Of a DNA stretch of 64,000 nucleotides, positions 16,211 to 24,385 are shown one piece after another (position 1 is the stretch's first letter; every line of letters begins with the position of its first letter). Made by a program: the position numbers and the translations under genes. The notes beneath the pieces were generated by a model, which worked only from the letters and a program-made list of their open reading frames with translations, was not told the origin of the DNA and did not search any database. This stretch comes from Blastochloris viridis (GTDB taxonomy: Bacteria > Pseudomonadota > Alphaproteobacteria > Rhizobiales > Xanthobacteraceae), in the NCBI RefSeq assembly GCF_001402875.1, contig NZ_CP012946.1, positions 1,900,001-1,964,000 of the forward strand, given 5' to 3'.

Positions 16211-16251
16211 CTAGAGCATCCGACCTGATGAAGTCAGGTCGGATGCTCTAG
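16211..16251. repeat. Perfect 18-bp inverted repeat D over the gatB stop codon
   Basis: CTAGAGCATCCGACCTGA pairs with its exact complement across a 5-nt loop. The gatB stop (16248-16250) lies within the right arm. In the gatB direction the stem is followed by a moderately T-rich stretch, so it may serve as terminator or mRNA 3'-end protector. It resembles a dispersed repeat. Confidence 0.7.
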
Positions 16252-17723
16252 AGTCCCAGCTTGTCCTTCAAGAGGTCGTTGACCGCTTGCGGGTTGGCCT
16301 TGCCGCCGGTCTTCTTCATCACCTGGCCGACGAACCAGCCGATCATGGTCGGCTTGGCCTTGGCCTGCTCGACCTTGTCGGGGTTGGCTTTGATCACCTC
16401 ATCCACCGCGGCGGCGATGGCGGAGGTGTCGGTGACCTGCTTCAGGCCCTTCGCCTCCACGATGGCGGCGGGATCGCCGCCCTCTGTCCAAGCTATTTCG
16501 AACACGTCCTTGGCGATCTTGCCGGAAATGGTGCCGGCCGCGATCAGATCGAGGATGCCGCCGAGCTGGGCCGCCGACACCGGCGAGGCGGCGATGTCGC
16601 GGCCTTCCTTGTTGAGGCGGCCGTACAGCTCGTTGATCACCCAATTGGCCGCCGCCTTGGCGTCGCGGCCGTTCGCCACCGCCTCGAAGAAGTCGGCGCT
16701 CTCCTTCTCGGCCACCAGCACGTCGGCGTCATAGACGGTGAGGCCGTAGTCGGCGACGAAGCGCGCTTTCTTGGCGTCGGGCAGCTCGGGCAGCTCGCGC
16801 TTCAGCGCTTCGATGTCCGCCGCCTTCAGCTCCAGCGGCAACAGGTCGGGATCGGGAAAATAGCGGTAGTCGTGCGCTTCTTCCTTGGAGCGCATCGCCC
16901 GCGTCTCGCCGCGGCCGGGGTCGAACAGCCGGGTCTGCTGGTCGATCGAGCCGCCATCCTCCAGGATGGCGATCTGGCGACGCGCCTCGGTGTCGACCGC
17001 CTGCCCGATGAAGCGGATCGAATTGACGTTCTTGATCTCGCAGCGGGTGCCCAGTTCCTCACCGGGCCGGCGCACCGAGACGTTGACGTCGGCGCGGAGA
17101 TTGCCCTTCTCCATGTCGCCGTCGCAGGTGCCGAGATATCTCAGGATCGTTCTCAGCTTCGAGACGTAAGCCTTTGCTTCGTCGGCAGAACGGATATCCG
17201 GCTTGGAGACGATCTCCATCAGGGCGACGCCGGCGCGGTTGAGGTCGACGTGGCTCATGGTGGGGTGCTGGTCGTGCAACGACTTGCCGGCGTCCTGCTC
17301 CAAATGCAGCCGCTCGATGCCGACCGTGATCTGGCGGCCGCCGTCGAGGTCGACCACCACCTCGCCCTCGCCGACGATCGGGCTTTTGTACTGGCTGATC
17401 TGGTAGCCCTGCGGCAGGTCGGGGTAGAAATAGTTCTTGCGGTCGAACACGCTGCACTGGTTGATCTTCGCATTGAGGCCGAGGCCGGTGCGCACCGCCT
17501 GCCGCACGCATTCGGCATTGATCACCGGCAGCATGCCGGGCATGGCGGCGTCGACCAGCGAGACGTGGCTGTTGGGCTTGGCCCCGAACGCGGTCGAGGC
17601 GCCGGAGAACAGCTTGGCCTCGGAATTGACCTGGGCGTGGATCTCCATGCCCACCACCACCTCCCAGTCGCCGGTAGCGCCTTTGATGAAGGATTTGGGG
17701 TCGGATGCGCGGGATTGGGTCAT
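16248..17723 (-). CDS. gatB: Aspartyl/glutamyl-tRNA amidotransferase subunit B
   Basis: This 491-residue protein opens after a short leader with [23 protein letters not shown]. It contains the GatB signatures [17 protein letters not shown] (about 160-176) and [13 protein letters not shown], and ends in a YqeY-like tRNA-binding tail ([19 protein letters not shown]). GatB binds misacylated Glu-tRNA(Gln) or Asp-tRNA(Asn) and activates the acyl group for amidation, with ammonia supplied by GatA in the GatCAB complex. gatC and gatA are not beside it. The translation stop is embedded in palindrome D. Confidence 0.97.
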   Translation of the reverse strand: MTQSRASDPKSFIKGATGDWEVVVGMEIHAQVNSEAKLFSGASTAFGAKPNSHVSLVDAAMPGMLPVINAECVRQAVRTGLGLNAKINQCSVFDRKNYFYPDLPQGYQISQYKSPIVGEGEVVVDLDGGRQITVGIERLHLEQDAGKSLHDQHPTMSHVDLNRAGVALMEIVSKPDIRSADEAKAYVSKLRTILRYLGTCDGDMEKGNLRADVNVSVRRPGEELGTRCEIKNVNSIRFIGQAVDTEARRQIAILEDGGSIDQQTRLFDPGRGETRAMRSKEEAHDYRYFPDPDLLPLELKAADIEALKRELPELPDAKKARFVADYGLTVYDADVLVAEKESADFFEAVANGRDAKAAANWVINELYGRLNKEGRDIAASPVSAAQLGGILDLIAAGTISGKIAKDVFEIAWTEGGDPAAIVEAKGLKQVTDTSAIAAAVDEVIKANPDKVEQAKAKPTMIGWFVGQVMKKTGGKANPQAVNDLLKDKLGL

Positions 17724-17815
17724 GGTCGGGTTCTTCGGTGACTAAGGTTGCGCCTATATAGCCGGCCCGCGGCGAGAATGGAAAACGGCGATGCCGGGGG
17801 AATATCTGTGACGCC

Positions 17816-17978
17816 GTCATCCTCGGGCGAGGCGGGATGCGAGCATCCTGCCGAGACCCGAGGATCCATGATCCGCGACACTGACAGATCGCCGCAACGC
17901 CGAAACCTGTGCAAATCCTGAAATGTCGCGGATCATGGGTTCCGGATCGCGCGGCTAAAGCCGCTTGTCCGGAACGAC
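17816..17978. repeat. REP-like extragenic palindromic element
   Basis: Two inverted units are seen. One is CCTCGGGCGAGGCGGGATGC with GCATCCTGCCGAGACCCGAGG. The other runs from TTCCGGATCGCGCGGCT to AGCCGCTTGTCCGGAA. The same architecture recurs at 20061-20174 and 46014-46113. It lies between gatB and recJ and is non-coding. Confidence 0.7.
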
Positions 17979-17995
17979 GGCGGCGCGGCAAATCC

Positions 17996-19798
17996 TCACC
18001 GCGCCGGCTCGGCGACGTCCTGGATGCGGAGCTGCACCCGCTCGCGGGCCTGCCAGCGGTCGACCGACAAGGTGCCGGCGACGTGGAGGCTGGTCCCGCG
18101 CGCCTTGAGAATGGTCTGGCCGACCGGCTCGCCCGCCACCCGGAACGCCACCGCATCGATCATCCGGCCGTCCTGGGCGCGGAGCCGCACCCGGATGTGC
18201 TGGGCGCCGAACGGCTCGGCATGGGCGACGGTGTGCGAAGGCAGCGCGAACACCGGCTCGGGATTGCCGGCGCCGAACGGGCCGCCGCGCTCGATCGCCG
18301 CGATCAGGCTGGCGTCGGCACCGCCGGCGGTGAGCGCGCCGTCGATGTAGAGGGCGTCGCGGGTGCGCGCCGCCGCTACCTCGTTCGCCAGCTTCTCCTC
18401 CAAAAAGGCGCGCAGCGCGCCGAGCTTGTCGCGCGCAATCGTCAGGCCCGCCGCCATGGCGTGGCCGCCGCCCTTGACGGCGATGCCGGCCTCGACCGCC
18501 TGTCGAACCGCGCGGCCGAGGTCGACGCCGGCGATCGAACGGCCCGAGCCGGTGCCCTGCCCGCCCGCCCCCCAGGCGATGGCGATGGCCGGGCGGCCGA
18601 GCTTCTCCTTGAGGCGCGAGGCCACCAGCCCCATCACGCCGGGGTGCCAGCGTTCGCCGGCCACTACCGCCACCGGCGGCCCCTCGCCGAGCCCGCTCGC
18701 CGCCAGCGCTTCGGCTTCCGCCTCGGCGACGGTGGCCAGCTCGATGGCCTGGCGCTCGCCGTTGAGCCGATCGAGTTCGGCGGCGATGCGCCGCGCCTCG
18801 ACGTCATCGGCGGTGGCGAGCAGCCGGGCGCCGAGCGCGGCATCGCCGATGCGGCCGCCGGCATTGATGCGCGGCCCGAGCAGGAAGCCGAGGTGCCAGG
18901 GCTTCGGCGGCCCCTCCAGCCGCGCCACGTCCATCAGCGCCACCAGCCCCGGCCGGGTGCGCCGCCGCATGGCGAGGAGGCCCTTGGCGACATAGGCGCG
19001 GTTGAGCCCTTTCAGCGGCACCACGTCGGCCACCGTGCCGAGCGCGACGAGGTCGACGAGGTCGATCAGGTCGGGCTCGGGCCGCGCCGCAGTCCAGAAG
19101 CCGTGCTGGCGCAGCACCCGCGACGTCGCAATCGTCGCCATGAACACCAGCCCGACCGCCGCGAGGTAGCCGAGCCCCGACAGATCGTCGTCGCGGTTGG
19201 GGTTGACGACCGCGACCGCCGGCGGCAGCGCGCCCGTGGCCTGATGGTGGTCGATCACCACCACGTCGAGCCCGAGCCGGCTGGCCTCCTCCAGCGGCTC
19301 GAAGCTGGTGGTGCCGCAGTCGACGGTGACCAGCAGTTTGGCGCCGCGCTCGGCGAGCTGGCGAATGGCGCCGACATTCGGCCCGTAGCCGTCGAACAGC
19401 CGGTCCGGGATATAGACGATGGGGTCGAGCCCGGCAGCGGCGAGGAACAGCGTCATCACCGCCGCGCTGGCGGCGCCGTCGACGTCGTAGTCGCCGAACA
19501 CCGCCACCTGTTCGCCGCGCCGGCAGGCCGCGGCGATGCGCGCCGCCGCGGTCGCCATGTCGGTGACGGTGTCGGGGTCAGGCATCAGCCGGCTGATCGA
19601 CGGGTCGAGGTGGGCCGGCACCTCGTCGAGGCCGACGCCGCGCCCGGCCAGCACCCGCGCCAGCAGTTCGGGCACGCCGTGGCGCTGGGCGATGGCCATG
19701 GCGGCGGTCTCGCCGGCACCGTCGAGCCGCGCCTGCCACGGCCGGCCGGCGGCCGACCGCGTGACGTTCAGAAAGGCGCGGCGTGACAGGTCAAGCAT
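17996..19798 (-). CDS. recJ: Single-stranded-DNA-specific exonuclease RecJ
   Basis: The ATG at 19798 gives 600 residues; the frame extends upstream only into REP-like sequence. DHH-family motifs are present: FGDYDVDGAASAAV (about 100-113), VTVDCGTTS, VVIDHHQA (about 175-182) and LGTVADVVPL. The DHHA1 end has GGGHAMAAGLT (about 440-450), followed by an OB-like C-terminal domain. RecJ degrades single-stranded DNA 5' to 3' in RecF-pathway recombination, base-excision and mismatch repair. It follows glpX in the same direction but is separated by ~460 bp of repeats, so it may have its own promoter. Confidence 0.95.
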   Translation of the reverse strand: MLDLSRRAFLNVTRSAAGRPWQARLDGAGETAAMAIAQRHGVPELLARVLAGRGVGLDEVPAHLDPSISRLMPDPDTVTDMATAAARIAAACRRGEQVAVFGDYDVDGAASAAVMTLFLAAAGLDPIVYIPDRLFDGYGPNVGAIRQLAERGAKLLVTVDCGTTSFEPLEEASRLGLDVVVIDHHQATGALPPAVAVVNPNRDDDLSGLGYLAAVGLVFMATIATSRVLRQHGFWTAARPEPDLIDLVDLVALGTVADVVPLKGLNRAYVAKGLLAMRRRTRPGLVALMDVARLEGPPKPWHLGFLLGPRINAGGRIGDAALGARLLATADDVEARRIAAELDRLNGERQAIELATVAEAEAEALAASGLGEGPPVAVVAGERWHPGVMGLVASRLKEKLGRPAIAIAWGAGGQGTGSGRSIAGVDLGRAVRQAVEAGIAVKGGGHAMAAGLTIARDKLGALRAFLEEKLANEVAAARTRDALYIDGALTAGGADASLIAAIERGGPFGAGNPEPVFALPSHTVAHAEPFGAQHIRVRLRAQDGRMIDAVAFRVAGEPVGQTILKARGTSLHVAGTLSVDRWQARERVQLRIQDVAEPAR

Positions 19799-19984
19799 GG
19801 GTGTGCCCGGTGTTCCATGCAGTTTCCGGGAAAGCCGTTCGGGCGTCCGGAAACGGGTCGTTCCCGGCCGAGCCGTGTCAGCGGCGAGGGGGAACCCAGA
19901 AACCACGAGCCGACAACGCCACATCCGGCCTGAATGCCGGCAGGGGCGCGTTGCACAGACATGGGTGTCCGAACCGGGAACCCC

Positions 19985-20226
19985 ATGGGTCCCCTTTTCC
20001 TCGCGCGGCTTAAGCCGCGCTCGCCGGGGACGACAGGTTGTGGCTCCGGCACGTTTTGTCGTCCCGGGCGAGGCGGGATGCGCAGCATCCGGCCGAGACC
20101 CGGGACCGTCAGCCGGAAAAGACGCATCTTCTGCAAACGATCCCGGATCGCGCGCCTTCGGCGCTTGTCCGGGACGACGGCAAACTGCCAGTCCCGGCGC
20201 GCGGCTGGTGCCGCTTGGCCGGGACA
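19985..20226. repeat. Cluster of four REP-like palindromes
   Basis: The 458-bp recJ-glpX gap holds no gene. It contains GCGCGGCTTAAGCCGCGC (20003-20020, perfect palindrome), a unit bounded by GTCCCGGGC and CCGGGAC around GGATGCGCAGCATCC (20061-20106), TCCCGGATCGCG to TTGTCCGGGA (20141-20174), and GTCCCGGCGCGCGGC to GGCCGGGAC (20191-20225). They belong to the same family as the elements at 17.9 and 46.0 kb. Confidence 0.7.
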
Positions 20227-20256
20227 ATGACAGGCAGAGAGTCGCCGCGCCCGCGA

Positions 20257-21315
20257 TCAGTCGAGGTGGAACTTATCGAGCTGGCGGTGCTCGGCATAGA
20301 TGAAGCGGGTGGTGCCGGTGGCCGAGCGATACACCACCGTCTCGGTCTCGATCAGGTTGCCGCGGAACTTGACGCCGCGCAGCACCGGGCCATCGGTGAC
20401 GCCGGTGGCCGCCACCAGGCAGTCGCCGCGCACGAGGTCCGAGGAGTCGTACTTCTTGCGCGGGTCGGTGACGCCCATGCGCTCGGCACGCTCGCGCTTG
20501 GCCTCGGTGTCGAGGATGAGACGGCCCTGCATCTGGCCGCCGATGCAGCGCAGCGCTGCCGCGGCGATCACGCCCTCCGGCGCGCCGCCGGTGCCGATAT
20601 AGAGATCGACGCCGGAATCGGGCTTGGCGGTCGCCACCACGCCGGCGACGTCGCCGTCGGTGATGAGATGGACCGAGGCGCCGGTGCGGCGCACCGCGTT
20701 GATCAGGTCGGCGTGGCGCGGGCGGTCGAGGATCAGCGTGGTGATCTCGCTGGTCGCCACGCCCTTGGCCCTGGCGAGGCTGTAGACGTTCTCTTCCGGC
20801 GTCATGTCGAGATCGACGGTGCCGAGCGGGAAGCCGGGGCCGATGGCGACCTTTTCCATGTAGACGTCGGGGGCGTTGAGCAGCGTGCCGCCTTCAGCCA
20901 TCGCCACCACCGCGATCGCGCCCGGCATGTTCTTGGCGCACAGCGTGGTGCCTTCCAGCGGATCCACCGCGATGTCGACGCGCGGGCCGTGGCCGGTGCC
21001 GACGGTCTCGCCGATGAACAGCATCGGCGCCTCGTCGCGCTCGCCCTCGCCGATGCGCACGGTGCCGCGGATGGTGAGGCGGTTGAGCTCGCGGCGCATG
21101 GCGTCCACCGCGGCCTGGTCGGCGGCCTTCTCGTTGCCGCGACCGCGCCAGCGCGCGGCCGACACCGCGGCGCGCTCGGTGACACGCACCAGCTCAAGGG
21201 TCAGGATGCGCTCAAGGACTTGGCTCGTCTTCACGGGCTGCAAAAGTGCTGGCGCGCCTGCAGGCGCGCTCGCCGATGGTGTCGCAGTTGCCGTCGCCGT
21301 CGCCGTCGCAGTCAT
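20257..21315 (-). CDS. glpX: Class II fructose-1,6-bisphosphatase GlpX
   Basis: The ATG at 21315 has GAGGGG upstream and gives 352 residues. A TTG at 21342 overlapping the hom stop (TTGA) is an alternative. GlpX motifs include MRRELNRLTIRGTVRIGEGE (about 62-81), VDPLEGTTLCAKN and GTGGAPEGVIAAAALRC. The enzyme removes the 1-phosphate from fructose-1,6-bisphosphate in gluconeogenesis and, in a phototroph, in the Calvin cycle. The N-terminus is a repeated Thr-Ala run (TATATATATAT) encoded by a GCGACG-like repeat, which is variable-looking DNA. It is the third gene after the aminotransferase and hom. Confidence 0.95.
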   Translation of the reverse strand: MTATATATATATPSASAPAGAPALLQPVKTSQVLERILTLELVRVTERAAVSAARWRGRGNEKAADQAAVDAMRRELNRLTIRGTVRIGEGERDEAPMLFIGETVGTGHGPRVDIAVDPLEGTTLCAKNMPGAIAVVAMAEGGTLLNAPDVYMEKVAIGPGFPLGTVDLDMTPEENVYSLARAKGVATSEITTLILDRPRHADLINAVRRTGASVHLITDGDVAGVVATAKPDSGVDLYIGTGGAPEGVIAAAALRCIGGQMQGRLILDTEAKRERAERMGVTDPRKKYDSSDLVRGDCLVAATGVTDGPVLRGVKFRGNLIETETVVYRSATGTTRFIYAEHRQLDKFHLD

Positions 21316-21338
21316 AGCGATGAACCCCTCGCTTGGCG

Positions 21339-22649
21339 TCAATTTTGCTCGATCCGGATGACTTGCGGCGCGCCGACGATGACGCCGTCGCTCTCGATGG
21401 CAGCAAGCGCGCGCCGGACCGCGTCCTCGCTGGTTGCATACGTAATCAATACCACAGGAGCCGGCACTGAGCAGGGTTCCTGCGGCTCGGCGCGGTGGCC
21501 GCGCCGGCGCTGCACGATCGATTCGAGCGAGATCTGCTCGTCGGCCATCCGCCGTGCGATGGTCGCGGCGGTGCCGGGCTTGTCGACGGCGGCGAGCCTT
21601 ATGTAGTAGCCGCCGGCATGCTGCTGCATCGGCGCGCGCTGCGGCTTGGCCATCAGCGCGATCGGCCGGCCAAACGGCGCGACCCGGTTGCCGCGGGCGA
21701 TGTCGCAGAGGTCGGCCACCACCGCCGAGGCCGTGGCCGGGCCGCCGGCGCCGGGGCCGATCAGGGTCAGCGACACCTTGTCACCGTCGATCTTGACGGC
21801 GTTGGTGACGCTGCCGACCTGGGCGAGCGGCGCGTCCTTCGGCACCATGGTGGGATGAACGCGCTGCTCGATGCCGGCCTCGGTACGCACCGCGACGCCA
21901 AGCAGCTTGACCCGGTAGCCGAGTTCGTCGGCCATTTCGAGGTCGGCGAGCGAGATCTGGCGGATGCCCTCGACATAGATGGCGTCCTTGTCGACCTCGG
22001 TGCCAAACGCGAGCGAGGCCAGGATCGCCAGCTTGTGGGCGGTGTCGAAGCCGTCGATGTCGAAGGTGGGGTCGGCCTCGGCATAGCCGAGCCGCTGGGC
22101 CTCCTTCAGGCAGTCCGCGAACGCCAGCTTCTCGTCGAACATCCGGGTGAGGATGTAGTTGCAGGTGCCGTTGAGGATGCCCCACACCCGGTCGATGCGG
22201 TTGGCGAGCAGCCCCTCGCGCATGGTCTTGATCACCGGAATGCCGCCGGCGACCGCCGCCTCGAAATTGAAGGCGACGCCGTTATCCTCGGCGAGCCGGG
22301 CCAGCGCGGCGCCATGCGCGGCGATCAGCGCCTTGTTGGCGGTGACCACCGCCTTTCCAGACTTGAGCGCGGTCTCGACCGTGGACTTGGCCGGGTCGCC
22401 CTCCCCGCCCATCAGCTCGACCAGGACGTCGATGCCGGGGTCGGCGGCCAGCGCCACCGGATCGGCCACCCGCCGCACCGCCGACAGGTCAAGGCTGCCG
22501 TCGCGAATGTCCTTGGCGCAGAACGCCACCAGTTCGACCGGGCGGCCGACGGTCGCAGCCAGCTGGGACGCCTTGTCCTGCAGAATGCGAACGACGGCTG
22601 ACCCCACCGTTCCGAGCCCGGCGAGGCCAACCTTGAGTTTATCGACCAT
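21339..22649 (-). CDS. hom: Homoserine dehydrogenase
   Basis: This 436-residue protein has an N-terminal NAD(P) fold, VGLAGLGTVGSAVV (about 7-20). The catalytic region ILNGTCNYILTRM (about 158-170) and GYAEADPTFDIDG (about 192-204) follow. A C-terminal ACT domain (about 350-430) is the usual site of threonine feedback. It reduces aspartate semialdehyde to homoserine, the branch to threonine and methionine. It lies 27 bp after the aminotransferase and overlaps the possible TTG start of glpX. The ACT domain has a basic insertion (RRRGHRAEPQEP). Confidence 0.97.
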   Translation of the reverse strand: MVDKLKVGLAGLGTVGSAVVRILQDKASQLAATVGRPVELVAFCAKDIRDGSLDLSAVRRVADPVALAADPGIDVLVELMGGEGDPAKSTVETALKSGKAVVTANKALIAAHGAALARLAEDNGVAFNFEAAVAGGIPVIKTMREGLLANRIDRVWGILNGTCNYILTRMFDEKLAFADCLKEAQRLGYAEADPTFDIDGFDTAHKLAILASLAFGTEVDKDAIYVEGIRQISLADLEMADELGYRVKLLGVAVRTEAGIEQRVHPTMVPKDAPLAQVGSVTNAVKIDGDKVSLTLIGPGAGGPATASAVVADLCDIARGNRVAPFGRPIALMAKPQRAPMQQHAGGYYIRLAAVDKPGTAATIARRMADEQISLESIVQRRRGHRAEPQEPCSVPAPVVLITYATSEDAVRRALAAIESDGVIVGAPQVIRIEQN

Positions 22650-22676
22650 GTAAACGTCCGAAAAAATAGCGTTCGA

Positions 22677-23900
22677 TCAAGCGCGGGCGGCAATCGGCAC
22701 GACGTTGTGCAACGTCTTGTCGGCAGTTTCAAGGAAACGTCGGATATTACGGGCAGCCTGGCGGATACGCTGCTCGTTTTCCACCATGGCGATGCGGACA
22801 TAACCGTCGCCGTGCTCGCCGAAGCCGAGGCCCGGCGCCACCGCAACCTCGGCCTTCTCGATCAGGAGCTTCGAGAACTCGATCGAGCCAAGCTCGCGGA
22901 ATCGCTCCGGAATCGGCACCCAGGCGAACATCGAGGCCGCCGGCGGCGGAATGTCCCACCCTGCCCGCGCGAAGCTGTCGACCAGCGCCTCGCGGCGCTT
23001 CTTGTAGGTGTCGCGCATCTCGCGGATGCACTCCTCCGGCCCGTTGAGCGCGGCGGTGGCCGCCACCTGCACCGGGGTAAAGGCGCCGTAGTCGAGATAG
23101 GACTTCACCCGCGCCAGCGCGGCGATCAGCCGCTCGTTGCCGACGGCGAAGCCGATGCGCCAGCCGGCCATCGAGAACGTCTTCGACATCGAGGTGAACT
23201 CGACGGTGACGTCCATGGCACCGGGCACCTGCAGCACCGACGGCGGCGGGTTGTCGTCGAAATAGACCTCGGCATAGGCGACGTCCGACAGCACGAAGAT
23301 GTCGTGCTTCTTGGCGAAGGCGACGAGGTCCTTGTAGAAATCGAGCGAAGCGACGTGCGCGGTCGGGTTGGAGGGGTAGCACACCACCACCGCGATCGGC
23401 TTCGGGATCGAATGGATCACCGCCCGCTCCAGCGCGTGGAAAAACTCCGGGGTCGGATCGCACGGTACCGAGCGGATGACGCCGCCGGCCATCAGAAAGC
23501 CGAAGGCGTGGATCGGGTAGCTCGGGTTCGGCACCAGCACGACGTCGCCCGGCGCGGTGATGGCCTGCGCCATGTTGGCGAAGCCTTCCTTGGAGCCCAG
23601 CGTCGCCACCACCTGGCGGTCGGGGTCGAGCTTGACGCCGAAGCGGCGGCCATAATAGCCGGCCTGCGCTCGGCGCAACCCGGCAATGCCCTTGGAGGCG
23701 GAATAGCGGTCGGTGCGCGGCTTGCCGACCGTTTCCTTCAGCTTGTCGACCACGTGAGCCGGCGCCGGCAGGTCCGGATTGCCCATGCCGAGATCGATGA
23801 TGTCGACACCCGAGTTCCGAGCCGCCGCCTTCACACGGTTCACCTGCTCGAAAACGTATGGGGGAAGGCGGCGGATGCGGTAAAATTCGTCCATGGTCAC
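22677..23900 (-). CDS. Class I/II PLP-dependent aminotransferase (AlaC / LL-DAP aminotransferase-like)
   Basis: This 407-residue fold-type I enzyme has the Schiff-base lysine in SMSKTFSMAGWRIG (about 237-250), substrate-binding LGMGNPDLPAP near the N-terminus, and SNPTAH for the cofactor ring. ATG at 23900 or 23894 are both possible. Homologues directly upstream of hom in Rhizobiales are annotated as alanine-forming (AlaC) or LL-diaminopimelate aminotransferases. The operon position, just before homoserine dehydrogenase, argues for a role in aspartate-family or glutamate/pyruvate amino transfer. The exact substrate is unproven. Confidence 0.9.
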   Translation of the reverse strand: MTMDEFYRIRRLPPYVFEQVNRVKAAARNSGVDIIDLGMGNPDLPAPAHVVDKLKETVGKPRTDRYSASKGIAGLRRAQAGYYGRRFGVKLDPDRQVVATLGSKEGFANMAQAITAPGDVVLVPNPSYPIHAFGFLMAGGVIRSVPCDPTPEFFHALERAVIHSIPKPIAVVVCYPSNPTAHVASLDFYKDLVAFAKKHDIFVLSDVAYAEVYFDDNPPPSVLQVPGAMDVTVEFTSMSKTFSMAGWRIGFAVGNERLIAALARVKSYLDYGAFTPVQVAATAALNGPEECIREMRDTYKKRREALVDSFARAGWDIPPPAASMFAWVPIPERFRELGSIEFSKLLIEKAEVAVAPGLGFGEHGDGYVRIAMVENEQRIRQAARNIRRFLETADKTLHNVVPIAARA

Positions 23901-23995
23901 GGGACTGCTCGACGGCTGTGAATCGACCTGTTGGGAACGGACTGGGGTTTTAGCATTGATCGCGACCGAATTCAGGCGAAAAGCCTAAATGGCTG

Positions 23996-24265
23996 TCATC
24001 GATCTGTCTCAAGTTTCCGCGCAACGTCCTTTTGGCGTGAGGCGGCCAGGGCCTTGAGTTCGGCCTGGGCGCGGGCCTGCTCCTCCGCGCTCAGCGGCGG
24101 GGTCGGCCGATTCGGCGGAATCTCGCCGATATTAGGATATTCCGGCTGCGGGGCCGTCTCCGCCGGAACATTGTGAAAAAAGTCGGAGGCGGCGCAGCCG
24201 GCCAGCGCCAGCCCGGCCAGCGCGGCTGCCACCATTGAAATTAGACGGTCTACCCGAATCCGCAC
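23996..24265 (-). CDS. Small putative lipoprotein (89 aa)
   Basis: The 89 residues open with a basic start, a hydrophobic stretch and the lipobox LAGC (about 21-24). Lipidation at Cys24 is therefore expected after signal peptidase II cleavage. The mature part has a proline-rich linker ([17 protein letters not shown]) and a helical charged tail. It lies divergent from phaC and upstream of the aminotransferase operon in the same direction. Function unknown. Confidence 0.75.
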   Translation of the reverse strand: MRIRVDRLISMVAAALAGLALAGCAASDFFHNVPAETAPQPEYPNIGEIPPNRPTPPLSAEEQARAQAELKALAASRQKDVARKLETDR

Positions 24266-24385
24266 GCTGCAATCCCCAGTCAGTCGGCGACGATGCCCTC
24301 TCGGCGTTGCGGCCGTCGCCGGTTATCATGGCAGGAACAAGACCACGGCCGACAGTTAAAATATGGCCGATACAGGGGAACGACC

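Noticed and set aside
15985..16251. CRISPR array
   Set aside because: The repeats are different palindromes without regular identical spacing or spacers.
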